NCBI RefSeq assembly: GCF_004366075.1
Contig: NZ_SODU01000002.1
Coordinates: 1,426,758-1,490,757 of the forward strand
Direction: 5' to 3'
Length of the DNA: 64,000 bases
Origin: Kribbella pratensis
Lineage (GTDB): Bacteria; Actinomycetota; Actinomycetes; Propionibacteriales; Kribbellaceae
Made by a program: the position numbers and the translations under genes. The first letter of the stretch is position 1. The number at the start of each line of letters is the position of its first letter. Below, piece by piece: positions 9,589 to 18,867 of the stretch. Under the pieces are notes generated by a model. It saw only the letters and a program-made list of their open reading frames with translations. It had not been told where the DNA came from and did no database searches.

Positions 9589-10480
9589 TTACCCCGACCT
9601 CGACTCGCGCTGGGCCGATCTGACCCGTGACGAGTCCCAACCGGATCCGTCCGACGCCTTCGTTTTCAAGTTCCATTCCGTCGACGAGGAACTGGGTCCG
9701 GATCAGCGGTGGTCCACCTGGCTGGACGTCGAGCGCGGCTCTCGCGGGCCTGATCCCCGCCCGGACTGGGTGGTGACGGAACAGGCCGCGATCGACACCG
9801 AGCTCGGCGTCCTCAAAACCGGTAAGGAAGCCGACGTCTTCCTGGTCGAACGGGCCGTCGAAGCCATCGGCGACAATCCGGCGAAATCCTCCCTGCTGGC
9901 CGCGAAGCGGTACCGCACCGAGGAGCACCGGTCCTTCCATCGCAGTACGTCGTACGTCGAAGGACGCCGTACCCGCAACAGCCGGGACAGCCGGGCGATG
10001 CACAAGAAGACCGCGCACGGCCGCAGTGTCGCGGCTGGGCAGTGGGCGTACGCCGAATGGGACGCCCTCAACCGGTTGTGGAAAGCCGGCGTCCCGGTGC
10101 CGTACCCCGTCCAGGTGGACGGCACCGAGCTGCTGATGGAGTTCATCGACGACGGTGAGGGCGGTGCCGCGCCACGGCTCGCCCAGGTCCGCCCGTCGAA
10201 GGAACTGCTCGGTCAGTACTTCGAGCAACTCCGCGGCGGGATGCGTGAGCTGGCCCGGGCCGGGCTGGCGCACGGCGACCTCTCGCCGTACAACGTCCTC
10301 GCCCAGGGGGAGCGCATCGTGATGATCGACCTGCCGCAGGTGGTCGACATCGTCGGCAACCCGAAGGGCATGGACTTCCTGCTCCGCGACTGCCACAACA
10401 TGGCCGCGTGGTTCACGAACCGCGGGCTGGACGTCGACGAACAGGAACTGTTCGCCGACCTCCTCACGATGGTGTTCTGA
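9560..10480 (+). CDS. RIO1-like serine/threonine kinase
   Basis: About 306 residues from TTG 9560, which has AGGAG 8 bp upstream (9547-9551); an ATG at 9518 would extend it by 14 residues. Kinase features are the ATP-site segment LGVLKTGKEADVFLV, the lysine in LLAAKRYR, the catalytic loop HGDLSPYNVL and the metal-binding aspartate in IVMIDLPQ. These match RIO family atypical kinases, whose archaeal and eukaryotic members work in ribosome maturation; the bacterial target is unknown. It is cytosolic. The 3' end overlaps the convergent secreted hydrolase gene by 17 bp, and a short leader frame overlaps its start. Confidence 0.85.
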   Translation: MSAEYELTANYPDLDSRWADLTRDESQPDPSDAFVFKFHSVDEELGPDQRWSTWLDVERGSRGPDPRPDWVVTEQAAIDTELGVLKTGKEADVFLVERAVEAIGDNPAKSSLLAAKRYRTEEHRSFHRSTSYVEGRRTRNSRDSRAMHKKTAHGRSVAAGQWAYAEWDALNRLWKAGVPVPYPVQVDGTELLMEFIDDGEGGAAPRLAQVRPSKELLGQYFEQLRGGMRELARAGLAHGDLSPYNVLAQGERIVMIDLPQVVDIVGNPKGMDFLLRDCHNMAAWFTNRGLDVDEQELFADLLTMVF

Positions 10481-11633
10481 TTGCCTTCTGCAGCAGGGGG
10501 ACGAGTGGGACCAGTTGGTCGGGGTAGGTGTCGACGAGGCCGTCGACGTGGTTGCCTGCCTCGACCCGCTGGTACGTGTGCAGGCCGGTGCCGCGGGCCA
10601 TCTCGGCGTACACGTCGGAATCCTGGGTGATCGGGAGCAGGCTGTCGTACGTGCCCTGGATGGTGATGAGCGGCTTCTTGATCTTGCCGGTGAGCGCGAT
10701 CCGCTTGATCGCCCGGTGCGCCTCGGGCCGCTGGGCGTAGTCGTAGTCGGCTTCGCTGCCGGTGTACGTCGGGTCGAGCTCGGCCGCGTAGATGCGCTGG
10801 GTCAGCTTCCAGTAGACCGTGTAGTGGTAGTCCCAGAGGAAGTCCGAGCGCGGATCGAAACCCGCCGCGACGATCGCAGCCGGGTCGTGCCGCTCGTAGC
10901 CCTTGATTGCCGGAGGCAAGTACGTGAGGAGGTTCGGCCCGTCGGCCGTCCACAGCGTGCCTTCGAGGTCTACGCCGCGGGTGAAGAGTTCGGGGTGGTT
11001 CTCGAGTTGCCAACGGACCAGGTAGCCGCCGTTCGAGATCCCCGCGGCGATCACCTCGCGTGCCGGGTGACCGTAGTACTGCGAGACCGTGGCGCGGGCG
11101 GCTCGCGCGAGTTGCGTCGTACGGACGTTCCATTCGACGATCGCGTCGCCGGGACGTAGCCCGTCGGTGTAGAACGCGGCGCCGGTGTTGCCCTTGTCGG
11201 TCGCGGCGTACGCGTATCCCAGTGAGAGCACGTAGTCCGAGATCGCCTTGTCGTTCGCGTACTGCGCTCGCACGCCGGGTGATCCGGACACGACGAGTCC
11301 GCCGTTCCATGTCCGCGGCAGCCGGATCACGAACTGCGAGTCGTGGTTCCACCCGTGGTTGGTGTTGGTGTGCGAGTTGTCCGGGAAGTACCCGTCGACC
11401 TGCACCCCCGGTACGCCGGACTGCTGCGGCAGACCCGAGTGCGTGAGGCCCGCGTAGTCCGCGGGATTCGTGTGACCCGACGCGACCGTGCCGGCCGTGG
11501 TCAGGTCGTCCAGATGGGCGACCTGTTGATACTCGGCACCCGGAACGCGCACCGGTCGATGGGCATTCGCCGGCGTAGTCATGAGACCCGAGAGCAGCAG
11601 GACAGCGGCGGACAAGGCGAGGAAGCGGCGCAT
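10464..11633 (-). CDS. Secreted alpha/beta hydrolase (tannase/feruloyl-esterase-like)
   Basis: The 389-residue precursor starts MRRFLALSAAVLLLSGLMTTPANA, a Sec signal peptide with likely cleavage after ANA. The mature part has the nucleophile elbow GISNGG (about residue 205), an oxyanion-region SGSPGVR, and a late TIQGTYDSLLPITQDSDVYAEM / EAGNHVDG that supplies the acid and histidine of the triad. The layout resembles tannase/feruloyl esterase and hydroxybutyrate-oligomer hydrolase families. It should act outside the cell on an ester, but the natural substrate cannot be told. ATG start; the 3' end overlaps the RIO kinase gene tail-to-tail. Confidence 0.75.
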   Translation of the reverse strand: MRRFLALSAAVLLLSGLMTTPANAHRPVRVPGAEYQQVAHLDDLTTAGTVASGHTNPADYAGLTHSGLPQQSGVPGVQVDGYFPDNSHTNTNHGWNHDSQFVIRLPRTWNGGLVVSGSPGVRAQYANDKAISDYVLSLGYAYAATDKGNTGAAFYTDGLRPGDAIVEWNVRTTQLARAARATVSQYYGHPAREVIAAGISNGGYLVRWQLENHPELFTRGVDLEGTLWTADGPNLLTYLPPAIKGYERHDPAAIVAAGFDPRSDFLWDYHYTVYWKLTQRIYAAELDPTYTGSEADYDYAQRPEAHRAIKRIALTGKIKKPLITIQGTYDSLLPITQDSDVYAEMARGTGLHTYQRVEAGNHVDGLVDTYPDQLVPLVPLLQKAIRTPS

Positions 11634-11713
11634 GCCGTCACGTTAGAAGCTGCCTCCTTCGCCGGGTATGGGCTGACGACCTATAGCTCGCCCTACCGAC
11701 CTGGCGTCAGGTA

Positions 11714-12250
11714 CTACTCGCGCTGGTCGACTGCCGTGACCAGTCCGATCACAAGACCGCGCCAGTCGCGCGCGGGAATGCAGACTCTTTCGAGCCCTCC
11801 TGTGCGGTCGTTGCGAATGTCGAGGGTGACGAGGTCGTCCGCCCCGGTCGCGCCGTACGAACCGCCGAGCAAGCGCCCGCGGCGCTTGTCGGCCAGCCTT
11901 TCGGGGGCGATCTCCGGTGCCCCGACGCGGGCGGCACGCTCCGGGTCGGCCCTGGTCGCCAGCAGCTGTACCCAGTCGCGGTCGATCGCCGCCAGTGGGA
12001 TCTGGTCCGTCCCCACTCGCAGCCGTTCCCGGGTCACGGTCACGGTGCCGCGCCAGGTGAGCATCGCCAGACTGAGCAGCCAGATGCCGAACACCCCAGC
12101 TGGGCCGAAGATCGCCAGGCCCACCTGGGTGCGGCTGAGCTCGACCTTGGACGTGAGCAACAGGCCGGTGGTCGCCAGAACCCAGAGCACCACCGGCAGC
12201 AGCCACATTCGGCGCGACACCGGCCGGTGCCGGTAGATCACGTCGGACAC
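11714..12250 (-). CDS. Hypothetical membrane-anchored protein
   Basis: About 178 residues from GTG 12250 (MSDVIYRHRPVSRRMWLLP). Two hydrophobic helices near residues 14-32 and 45-62 are followed by a cytosolic domain with WRGTVTVTRERLRVGTDQIPLAAI, a beta-rich stretch like the PH-type domains that follow such paired helices. It begins 2 bp after the stop codon of the KstD-like flavoprotein on the same strand, so the two are co-transcribed. No known function. Confidence 0.6.
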   Translation of the reverse strand: MSDVIYRHRPVSRRMWLLPVVLWVLATTGLLLTSKVELSRTQVGLAIFGPAGVFGIWLLSLAMLTWRGTVTVTRERLRVGTDQIPLAAIDRDWVQLLATRADPERAARVGAPEIAPERLADKRRGRLLGGSYGATGADDLVTLDIRNDRTGGLERVCIPARDWRGLVIGLVTAVDQRE

Positions 12251-12252
12251 TC

Positions 12253-13908
12253 TCAGGACACCGCTTTCGCGGCTGCGCGTCCCGCCGTACGGCCGGTGAA
12301 CAGGCAACCGCCGACGAAGGTGCCTTCGAGCGATCGGTAGCCGTGGACGCCGCCGCCACCGAAGCCGGCGACCTCACCGGCGGCGTAGACGCCGGGGAGT
12401 GGGGTGCCGTCGGTACGCAGTACGCGCGACTCCAGATCGGTCTGCAGACCGCCGAGGGACTTGCGGGTCAGGACGTTCAGCCGTACGGCGATCAGCGGGC
12501 CGGCCTTCGGGTCGAGGATCCGGTGCGGCGACGCGACTCGGATCAGCTTGTCGCCGCGGTAGTTGCGGGCCCCACGCAGCGCGGTGATCTGCAGGTCCTT
12601 GGTGAACGTGTTGGTCAGCTCCCGGTCCCGCGCGACGATCTGCCGCTCGAGGTCGTCGAGCTTGATCAGGTTGTCGCCGGTCAGGTCGTTCATCCCCCGG
12701 ACCAGGTCCGGAAGGTTGCCGCGGACAACGAAGTCGGCGCCCTTGTCCATGAACGCCTGTACGGGTGCCGTTGCGCCTCCGCGGGCCCGGCCGAGTACGC
12801 CCCTGACGTCCTTGTTGGTCAGGTCCGGGTTCTGCTCCTGGCCGGAGAGCGCGAACTCCTTCTCGATGATCTTCTGGGTCAGCACGAACCACGTGTAGTC
12901 GTACCCGGTCGTCATGATGTGCTCGAGCGTCCCCAGCGTGTCGAACCCGGGGAACAGCGGCACCGGCAGCCGCTTGCCGGTGGCATCGAACCACAGCGAC
13001 GACGGCCCGGGCAGGATCCGGATGCCGTGCATCGGCCAGATCGGGTCCCAGTTCTGGATGCCTTCGGTGTAGTGCCACATCCGGTCGCGGTTCACGTAGC
13101 GGCCGCCGGCCCGCTCGGTGATCGCGAGCATCCGCCCGTCCACATGCGCCGGTACGCCGCTGATCATCCGCTTCGGCGGCTCGCCCATCCGCTTCGGCCA
13201 CTGCGAGCGGACCAGGTCGTGGTTACCGCCGATCCCGCCGGACGTGACGATCACCGCCTGCGCGGTCAGCTGGAAGTCGCCGACCTCGGTCCGCGAGCTC
13301 GACACGCCACGCAGTACGTCGCTGGGCTCGAGCACCTTGCCCGCGACGCCGTCGACCACACCGCCCGTCACCGTCAGATCGTCCACCCGGTGCCGGAACC
13401 GGAACTCGACGAGCCCCTTCCCGACGGCCTCTCGCACCCGGCGCTCGAACGGCGCGACCAGGCCCGGACCGGTGCCCCACGTGATGTGGAAGCGCGGCAC
13501 CGAGTTCCCGTGACCGTCCGCGTTGTACCCGCCGCGCTCGGCCCAGCCGACGACCGGGAAGAACCGCACGCCTTGCGCGTGCAGCCACGGACGTTTCTCG
13601 CCGGCCGCCCAGTCGACGTACGCCTCCGCCCACTGCCGCGCCCACTTGTCCTCGTCGTCCAGCCGGTCGAACCCGGCCGAGCCGAACCAGTCCTGCATCG
13701 CCAGCCCGTGGGAGTCCTTGATGCCCATCCGGCGTTGTTCGGGAGAGTCGACGAAGAACAGGCCGCCGAACGACCAGAACGCCTGGCCGCCGAGCGACGC
13801 CTCGGGTTCCTGGTCGAGCAGCAGTACCTTCCGGCCCGCGTCGGCCAGTTCGGCGGTCGCGGCCAGTCCGGCCAGCCCCGCCCCGACGACGATCACATCA
13901 GCGTCCAT
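12253..13908 (-). CDS. FAD-binding dehydrogenase, 3-ketosteroid-delta1-dehydrogenase-like
   Basis: The 551-residue flavoprotein has the N-terminal Rossmann motif VIVVGAGLAGLAATAELA, a second GG segment AVIVTSGGIGGNHDLVR, and the C-terminal FAD-contact region LPGVYAAGEVAGFGGGGVHGYRSLEGTFVGGCLFTGR. The overall pattern is that of fumarate-reductase/KstD family flavoproteins; a distinct bacterial branch of about 550 residues is annotated simply as FAD-binding dehydrogenase. No signal peptide. Substrate unknown; a cytochrome P450 about 7 kb away is not obviously linked. It is translationally adjacent to a small membrane protein. ATG 13908 start. Confidence 0.8.
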   Translation of the reverse strand: MDADVIVVGAGLAGLAATAELADAGRKVLLLDQEPEASLGGQAFWSFGGLFFVDSPEQRRMGIKDSHGLAMQDWFGSAGFDRLDDEDKWARQWAEAYVDWAAGEKRPWLHAQGVRFFPVVGWAERGGYNADGHGNSVPRFHITWGTGPGLVAPFERRVREAVGKGLVEFRFRHRVDDLTVTGGVVDGVAGKVLEPSDVLRGVSSSRTEVGDFQLTAQAVIVTSGGIGGNHDLVRSQWPKRMGEPPKRMISGVPAHVDGRMLAITERAGGRYVNRDRMWHYTEGIQNWDPIWPMHGIRILPGPSSLWFDATGKRLPVPLFPGFDTLGTLEHIMTTGYDYTWFVLTQKIIEKEFALSGQEQNPDLTNKDVRGVLGRARGGATAPVQAFMDKGADFVVRGNLPDLVRGMNDLTGDNLIKLDDLERQIVARDRELTNTFTKDLQITALRGARNYRGDKLIRVASPHRILDPKAGPLIAVRLNVLTRKSLGGLQTDLESRVLRTDGTPLPGVYAAGEVAGFGGGGVHGYRSLEGTFVGGCLFTGRTAGRAAAKAVS

Positions 13909-13943
13909 GGCGACATGTATAGCGCACTTGGGATCATGGGGCA

Positions 13944-15800
13944 GTGACGATCCTTTCTGTTCAAAACGTCGTACTTCCTGCAGCTTCGATCGGTCCGGAG
14001 AACCCGCTCGCACCGCTCCGGACCCAGCGCGAGCCGCACCACGTCGAGAACATCGCCGAGCTCCCCGCCGACCTGCGGGAGAACATCGAGTACGGGCGCC
14101 TGCACAGCCCGCTGCCGTGCCTGAACCAGGACGGCTACGACCGCACCCTCGTGGAGACAGCGCTGCCTGCTCTGGTGCTGGAGAACGACCATGTGCGTGC
14201 GACCGTCCTGCCAAGCCTGGGCGGAAGGTTGTACTCGCTCGTCCACAAGGGCACCGAGCTTCTCTACTGCAACCCGGTCTTCCAGCCCGCGAACCTCGCG
14301 CTGCGCAACGCCTGGTTCGCCGGCGGCGTCGAGTGGAACGTCGGAAGCACCGGCCACTGGACCGGGACCTGCGCACCGATGCACGCCGCCCGCGTCGAAG
14401 GCCCGGACGGTACGCCGGTCCTGCGGCTGTGGGAGCTCGAACGCACCCGCAACCTCGTCACCCAACTCGACTTCTGGCTGCCGGAGGACTCGGAGTTCCT
14501 GTACGTCGGCGTACGGCTGCAGAACCCGTCCGACGCCGAGGTCCCGGCGTACTGGTGGTCGAACATCGCAGTACCGCAGTCGCCGGACCGCCGCGTCCTC
14601 GTACCCGCGGACCAGGCCTGGCAGTTCGGGTACGGCAGCCGACTGGACCTGGTCGACGTGACTACGGATCTGACCTATCCGATGCGGCACCCGCGCGCCA
14701 TCGACTACTTCTTCGAACCGCTGCCGGACGAACGCTCGTGGATCGCGTCCGTGGACGGCTCTGGCAACGGCCTCGTGCAGGCGTCGACCGAACGGCTGCA
14801 GGGACGCAAGCTCTTCGTCTGGGGCCAGGGCGACGGTGGACACCGGTGGCAGGAGTGGCTGTCGCCCGGGCTGGAGGGCGACGGGTACGCCGAGATTCAG
14901 GCCGGGCTCGCGCGCACACAGATGGAGCACCTGAAGCTGCCTGCCGGGACTTCATGGCACTGGCTGGAGGCGTATGGACGTCTCTCGATGGACGCCGGTG
15001 TTGCGCACTCCCAGGACTGGAAGGCAGCGCGAGCCGGGGGAGCAGCAGCGCTGGAACCGTTGCTTGATGGGCTGCGTGGGAGGGAGCAGGCGTGGTTGGG
15101 GGTTGTTGATGCTGCGCCGGTCGAGCGGCTCGCGGTCGGATCAGGGTGGGGTGCGCTGGAGCTCAAGCGGACCGGGTGGAGCGTCTCGGACGGTACGCCG
15201 TTCAGCGAGGACACGATGACGTCCCGCGAGCAGGCGTGGCTGCCGTTGCTCGACGCGCAGCTGCCGGCTGTTGACGCCGTACCGGACGGGACTCTGGTGG
15301 CGTGGCGGGACCTGCTGGAAGCGGCCGAGGACAACTGGCTCGTCTGGTACCACCGGGGCGTCGCGCGGCACTACGACGGTGACGTCGACGGTGCGATCGA
15401 GGCGTGGCGGGAGTCTGGGGAGAACGCGTGGGCGCTACGCAACCTCGGTCTGGTCACGGGAGGGCTGGAGTACTACGAGCGCGCCGTCGAGCTCCTGCCC
15501 GACCTGGTGCCGCTGGTCGTGGAGGCGGTCGCGGCCGCGCTGGACACCGACGTGCAGCGGGCGGAGCGGATGCTCGAGCACGCGCCTGACGACCCGCGGA
15601 TCCAGCTGCTGCGTGTCCGGCACGCACTGGAGACCGGTGCCCCGGCCACAGCGCACGACCTGCTCGCTGCAGGGATCCAGCTCGCCACGGTTCGGGAGGG
15701 TGCGAACCCGCTCACCGACTACTGGCTGGCCGCGGAGGAGGCACTTGGCACACAACGGCCGGTTCCGCCGCAGTACCAGTTCGGAATGGGCGGAAACTGA
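13944..15800 (+). CDS. DUF5107 domain protein with TPR-like C-terminus
   Basis: The 618-residue protein starts at GTG 13944. Residues about 40-330 match the DUF5107 beta-sandwich (VRATVLPSLGGRLYSLVHKGTELLYCNPVF, AGGVEWNVGSTGHW, FVWGQGDGGHRWQEWLS), a fold related to aldose-epimerase/glycoside-hydrolase accessory domains. Residues about 450-600 contain helical repeats (NWLVWYHRGVARHYDGDVDGAIEAWRESGENAWALRNLGLV) of TPR type. DUF5107 proteins accompany carbohydrate metabolism, but an activity is not established. The gene diverges from the KstD-like flavoprotein with only 35 bp between starts. Confidence 0.75.
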   Translation: MTILSVQNVVLPAASIGPENPLAPLRTQREPHHVENIAELPADLRENIEYGRLHSPLPCLNQDGYDRTLVETALPALVLENDHVRATVLPSLGGRLYSLVHKGTELLYCNPVFQPANLALRNAWFAGGVEWNVGSTGHWTGTCAPMHAARVEGPDGTPVLRLWELERTRNLVTQLDFWLPEDSEFLYVGVRLQNPSDAEVPAYWWSNIAVPQSPDRRVLVPADQAWQFGYGSRLDLVDVTTDLTYPMRHPRAIDYFFEPLPDERSWIASVDGSGNGLVQASTERLQGRKLFVWGQGDGGHRWQEWLSPGLEGDGYAEIQAGLARTQMEHLKLPAGTSWHWLEAYGRLSMDAGVAHSQDWKAARAGGAAALEPLLDGLRGREQAWLGVVDAAPVERLAVGSGWGALELKRTGWSVSDGTPFSEDTMTSREQAWLPLLDAQLPAVDAVPDGTLVAWRDLLEAAEDNWLVWYHRGVARHYDGDVDGAIEAWRESGENAWALRNLGLVTGGLEYYERAVELLPDLVPLVVEAVAAALDTDVQRAERMLEHAPDDPRIQLLRVRHALETGAPATAHDLLAAGIQLATVREGANPLTDYWLAAEEALGTQRPVPPQYQFGMGGN

Positions 15801-15986
15801 CAACTTCAGGTCAACTCTACCTCTAGAAACACCGCTCCACCGGACTCTACTATGGTGCTGTAGAAAGGTTTTTGTACTTACCTGGAACCAAGTGGAATCC
15901 GGTGGCGTCTCACCGGATGAGCGGCAAACGCCGCGCAAGGGCAGTTTCGACAAACGACCGCGTCGCTCGCGGGCGACGCGTCGGGG

Positions 15987-16394
15987 GTGAGTGCCATGTT
16001 GACGATCGTTGTACTCGGTGGGTTCGGCCTGGTGCTGGTGGTCGCGACCTTCATCGTGACCGAGGTTCTGGCCGGTCTGCGGCGTAACGAACTCCCCACC
16101 GGCACGGAAGAGAAGACCGCGGGACGAGTGATCCGGGTGCGTGGCCCGGTCCGCGGCCAACTGCAGCGCGGTGCCCCGGCGATCTACACCGAGGTCATCG
16201 TCGAGTACTACACCCGCCGGGGTGAGGGACCGTACGAGGTCGCTCGCAAGTTCCCGGTCGGGAGCCGTATTACTTACGCCAAGGGTGACCGGGTGATCGT
16301 CGCGTACGACGTCCGGACGCCCCGCCGGGCCCGCCTGGCCGGCCGGGTCAGCCACTGGCCGACCCTGGGGCCGTTCTCCGCCACGGCGGCCTGA
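15987..16394 (+). CDS. Small membrane-anchored protein (DUF3592-like)
   Basis: The 135-residue product has one N-terminal membrane helix (MLTIVVLGGFGLVLVVATFIVTEVLAG) followed by a beta-rich domain (TAGRVIRVRGPVRGQL, AIYTEVIVEYYTRRGEGPYEVARKFPVG, KGDRVIVAYDVRTPRRARL) resembling DUF3592 extracytoplasmic domains. Function unknown. Start is GTG 15987 or ATG 15996. The 186 bp upstream hold no gene. It converges on the TetR gene, and a 12-bp stem hairpin separates them. Confidence 0.6.
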   Translation: MSAMLTIVVLGGFGLVLVVATFIVTEVLAGLRRNELPTGTEEKTAGRVIRVRGPVRGQLQRGAPAIYTEVIVEYYTRRGEGPYEVARKFPVGSRITYAKGDRVIVAYDVRTPRRARLAGRVSHWPTLGPFSATAA

Positions 16395-16401
16395 CGGTTC
16401 A

Positions 16402-16433
16402 CCTGCTTGAGCCTCCTCTCCGGCTCAAGCAGG
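16402..16433. terminator. Bidirectional hairpin terminator
   Basis: Perfect 12-bp arms CCTGCTTGAGCC and GGCTCAAGCAGG with an 8-nt loop lie between two convergent genes, overlapping the final codons of the TetR gene. No clear T tract follows, as is common in high-GC actinobacteria. Confidence 0.7.
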
Positions 16434-17042
16434 AAGATGCGGGGCGAGCAGGTTGTAGAGCACCGGCCGACCCTGATCCAGAACGTAGTCCGCCTCGTCC
16501 GCGGAAAGCCGGTCTGCGAGATGCGCCAGCGCCTCGCCCATCGTGATGCTGAGCGTCACGGCCAGGCGGAAGTCCCGCGAGTCCCGCGCGCCGAAGCGCG
16601 CCGCCAGCAGCTCCGCGAACTCGCCGGCGTGCTGGTCGTCGAACTCGCCCGGCTTCGACTCCAGCTCCGGATCGCCGAGCCCGCTCAGCACGACCGCCTT
16701 GAAGCCAGGGTCGGTCCGGTGCATCTCCCGGAACGTCTCCAGCGTGACGTCGACCGCCGCTCGCCAGTTCGTCACGCCGGCCAGCCGCTCGCGCACCGCG
16801 TCGGTGTAGCGGGCCTGGTTCCGCCGCTCGATCGCCTGGATCAGGCTGCGCTTGTCCGGGAAGTACCGGTACACGCTGCCGACCGCGATCTCGGCCCGCT
16901 TCGCGATCCCGCTCGTCGACGCCGCGTCGTACCCGCGTTCGACCACCTCGGCACAGGCCGCGTCCAGGATCCGCTCGACCTGCCGGCTCGCCCGGTCCTG
17001 GGTCGGCGTCCGGCGCAGCGGATAGGCCCCCGAAGTCACCAT
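16425..17042 (-). CDS. TetR family transcriptional regulator
   Basis: The 205-residue regulator has a TetR DNA-binding domain at residues 18-65: RQVERILDAACAEVVERGYDAASTSGIAKRAEIAVGSVYRYFPDKRSLI. The C-terminal helices, about 66-200, form the ligand and dimer domain. The genes it controls are not evident: the neighbour upstream is the divergent secreted phospholipase, separated by a long inverted repeat, and downstream is the convergent DUF3592-like gene. ATG start at 17042. Confidence 0.85.
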   Translation of the reverse strand: MVTSGAYPLRRTPTQDRASRQVERILDAACAEVVERGYDAASTSGIAKRAEIAVGSVYRYFPDKRSLIQAIERRNQARYTDAVRERLAGVTNWRAAVDVTLETFREMHRTDPGFKAVVLSGLGDPELESKPGEFDDQHAGEFAELLAARFGARDSRDFRLAVTLSITMGEALAHLADRLSADEADYVLDQGRPVLYNLLAPHLPA

Positions 17043-17106
17043 TCACCCATTGTCCACGCTTCGAGGGACACCGTTGCCACCTCTTTGTGACAGATTGCCG
17101 ACAGTT

Positions 17107-17197
17107 GGTCATGGGGCCTCCCGTCCTGGACTGAGGAGCGGAGGGAGCGAAGCGACCGGAGCGACGAGGGAAGGACGGGAGTCACAGCCCCATGACC
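17107..17197. repeat. Long inverted repeat in the TetR/PLC intergenic region
   Basis: The left arm (17107-17127) begins GGTCATGGGGC and continues CTCCCGTCCT; the right arm has AGGACGGGAG (17172-17181), a 5-nt bulge and GCCCCATGACC (17187-17197). Together they give 21 paired bases around a 44-nt purine-rich loop of GGAGCGAAGCGAC-type words. It lies 52 bp upstream of the phospholipase ATG and could be a 5' leader structure or an extragenic palindromic element. Confidence 0.7.
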
Positions 17198-17249
17198 CGC
17201 CGCGACGGAGTCGCGGCATCAGTAGGGCTCATGAGGAGGGGAACTTCGT

Positions 17250-18410
17250 ATGCGCATCAACAAATCCGCTGTCGTCGGCCTCGCATCCGTCGCGCTGGCC
17301 GCCTCCGGGGTCGCCGGTACGGCGCTCACCCGGGAGAACTCCGCGTCCGCCGAGAACGGCTCGGGCCTGCGGTTCAACCAGGTCCAGATGATCGGGTCGC
17401 ACAACTCGTACCACCGCGAGCTCAGCCCGGCCGAGCAGAAGGTCCAGCAGGCCCAGAACCCCGGTTCGGTCGACCTCTGGTACTCGCACGCGCCGATCAC
17501 GCAGCAGCTCGCGGACCAGAACGTCCGCACGCTCGAACTCGACCTGCTTCCGGACCCGGCCGGCGGCCTGTACACGTACCCGCTGATCCGGAAGCTGACC
17601 GGGCAGGGGCCGCTCACCGACCCGGCGATGGCTCGTCCCGGGATCAAGGTCATGCACGTCCCGGACTTCGACTACAACACCACCTGCGACACGTTCGTCC
17701 TGTGCCTGCAGCAGGTGAAGTCGTGGTCCGACCAGCACCCGAACCACGTGCCGATCACGCTCAACCTCGAGCTCAAGCAGTCCGACCCGAAGGTGGTCGC
17801 GGCCGGCGGCGTCCAGTCGCCCCCGTGGGACGCCGCCAATCTGGAGGGTGTTGACCAAGAGATCCGGTCGGTGTTCTCCGAGAAGGAGTTGCTGACGCCG
17901 GACGATGTCCGCAAGCCCGGTCTGACGCTCGAGCAGTCGGTCCTGACCAAGGGCTGGCCGACGCTGGACGAGGCCCGCGGCCAGGTGCTGTTCTACTTCG
18001 ACAACGGCGGCCCGGGCGCGATCCGCGACCTGTACCGGACCGGTCACCAGAACCTCGAGGGCCGGGCGGTCTTCACCCGGGGTCCCGAGGGCGAGCCGGA
18101 CGCGGCGATCACGCAGGTGAACGACCCGCGGGGCGCGAACCAGGCGGAGATCCAGCGGCTGGTGTCGAAGGGCTACCTGATCCGGACCCGGTCGGACGAG
18201 CCGATGGCGACGATCCGCGACAAGGACTACACCCGGCTCGGGATCGCCTTGGCCAGCGGCGCGCAGGTCGTGACGACGGACTGGCCGGTCGCGGGCATGG
18301 CCGCGCGGTACGACAGCGACTTCGTCGCCGAGCTGCCCGGGCACACCGCCGTACGATGCAATCCTGTGACAGCACCGAAGTGGTGCCGTGGAGATGTCGT
18401 CGGAAGGTGA
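17250..18410 (+). CDS. Secreted Ca2+-dependent phosphatidylinositol-specific phospholipase C
   Basis: The 386-residue precursor has a Sec signal peptide (MRINKSAVVGLASVALAASGVAGTA). The mature protein shows the PLC TIM-barrel catalytic signature MIGSHNSYHRELS with the first catalytic histidine, then RTLELDLLPDP with metal-binding acids, and KVMHVPDFDYNTTC with the second histidine. These match the Streptomyces calcium-dependent PI-PLC family, which cleaves phosphatidylinositol outside the cell. ATG 17250 has a strong GAGGAGGGG site. It is followed 7 bp later by an OsmC gene, so they may be transcribed together, though no functional link is obvious. Confidence 0.85.
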   Translation: MRINKSAVVGLASVALAASGVAGTALTRENSASAENGSGLRFNQVQMIGSHNSYHRELSPAEQKVQQAQNPGSVDLWYSHAPITQQLADQNVRTLELDLLPDPAGGLYTYPLIRKLTGQGPLTDPAMARPGIKVMHVPDFDYNTTCDTFVLCLQQVKSWSDQHPNHVPITLNLELKQSDPKVVAAGGVQSPPWDAANLEGVDQEIRSVFSEKELLTPDDVRKPGLTLEQSVLTKGWPTLDEARGQVLFYFDNGGPGAIRDLYRTGHQNLEGRAVFTRGPEGEPDAAITQVNDPRGANQAEIQRLVSKGYLIRTRSDEPMATIRDKDYTRLGIALASGAQVVTTDWPVAGMAARYDSDFVAELPGHTAVRCNPVTAPKWCRGDVVGR

Positions 18411-18417
18411 TGTGCGG

Positions 18418-18867
18418 ATGTCGGAGCATGTGGTTGACGTGAGCTGGAGCCGTGGTGAGCACGAGTTCACCTATGACACCTACGACCGCGACCACGAGTG
18501 GCGCTTCGACGGCGGCATCACGGTGCCGGGCTCGGCGAACCCGAAGTACCTGGGCAACCCGGGCCCGGTCGACCCGGAGGAGGCGTTCGTGGCGGCCCTG
18601 TCGTCCTGCCACATGCTGACGTTCCTGGCGATCGCGGCCCGGAAACGGATGGTGATCGACGCGTACGACGACCACGCGGTCGGCGTGATGGCGAAGAACG
18701 CGGACGGCCGGCTGGCGATCACCGAGGTGACACTGAACCCGAAGATCGTCTGGAACGGCGCCGAGCCGGACGCCGAGACGCTCGAGCGGATGCACCACCT
18801 GGCGCACCGGGAGTGCTTCATCGCGAACTCGGTGACCACCGAGATCACGCTGGCTACCAGCAAATGA
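18418..18867 (+). CDS. OsmC family peroxiredoxin-like protein
   Basis: The 149-residue protein contains the OsmC pattern: a strand pair with HEWRFDGGITVPGSANPKYLGNPGPVDPEEAFVAALSSCHMLTFLAIAARK, placing the first cysteine of the redox pair in SSCHM, and a second cysteine in HRECFIANSVTTEI. These thiols reduce organic hydroperoxides. Start taken at ATG 18418 rather than an upstream in-frame codon inside the phospholipase gene. Cytosolic. It ends just before a strong hairpin. Confidence 0.85.
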   Translation: MSEHVVDVSWSRGEHEFTYDTYDRDHEWRFDGGITVPGSANPKYLGNPGPVDPEEAFVAALSSCHMLTFLAIAARKRMVIDAYDDHAVGVMAKNADGRLAITEVTLNPKIVWNGAEPDAETLERMHHLAHRECFIANSVTTEITLATSK

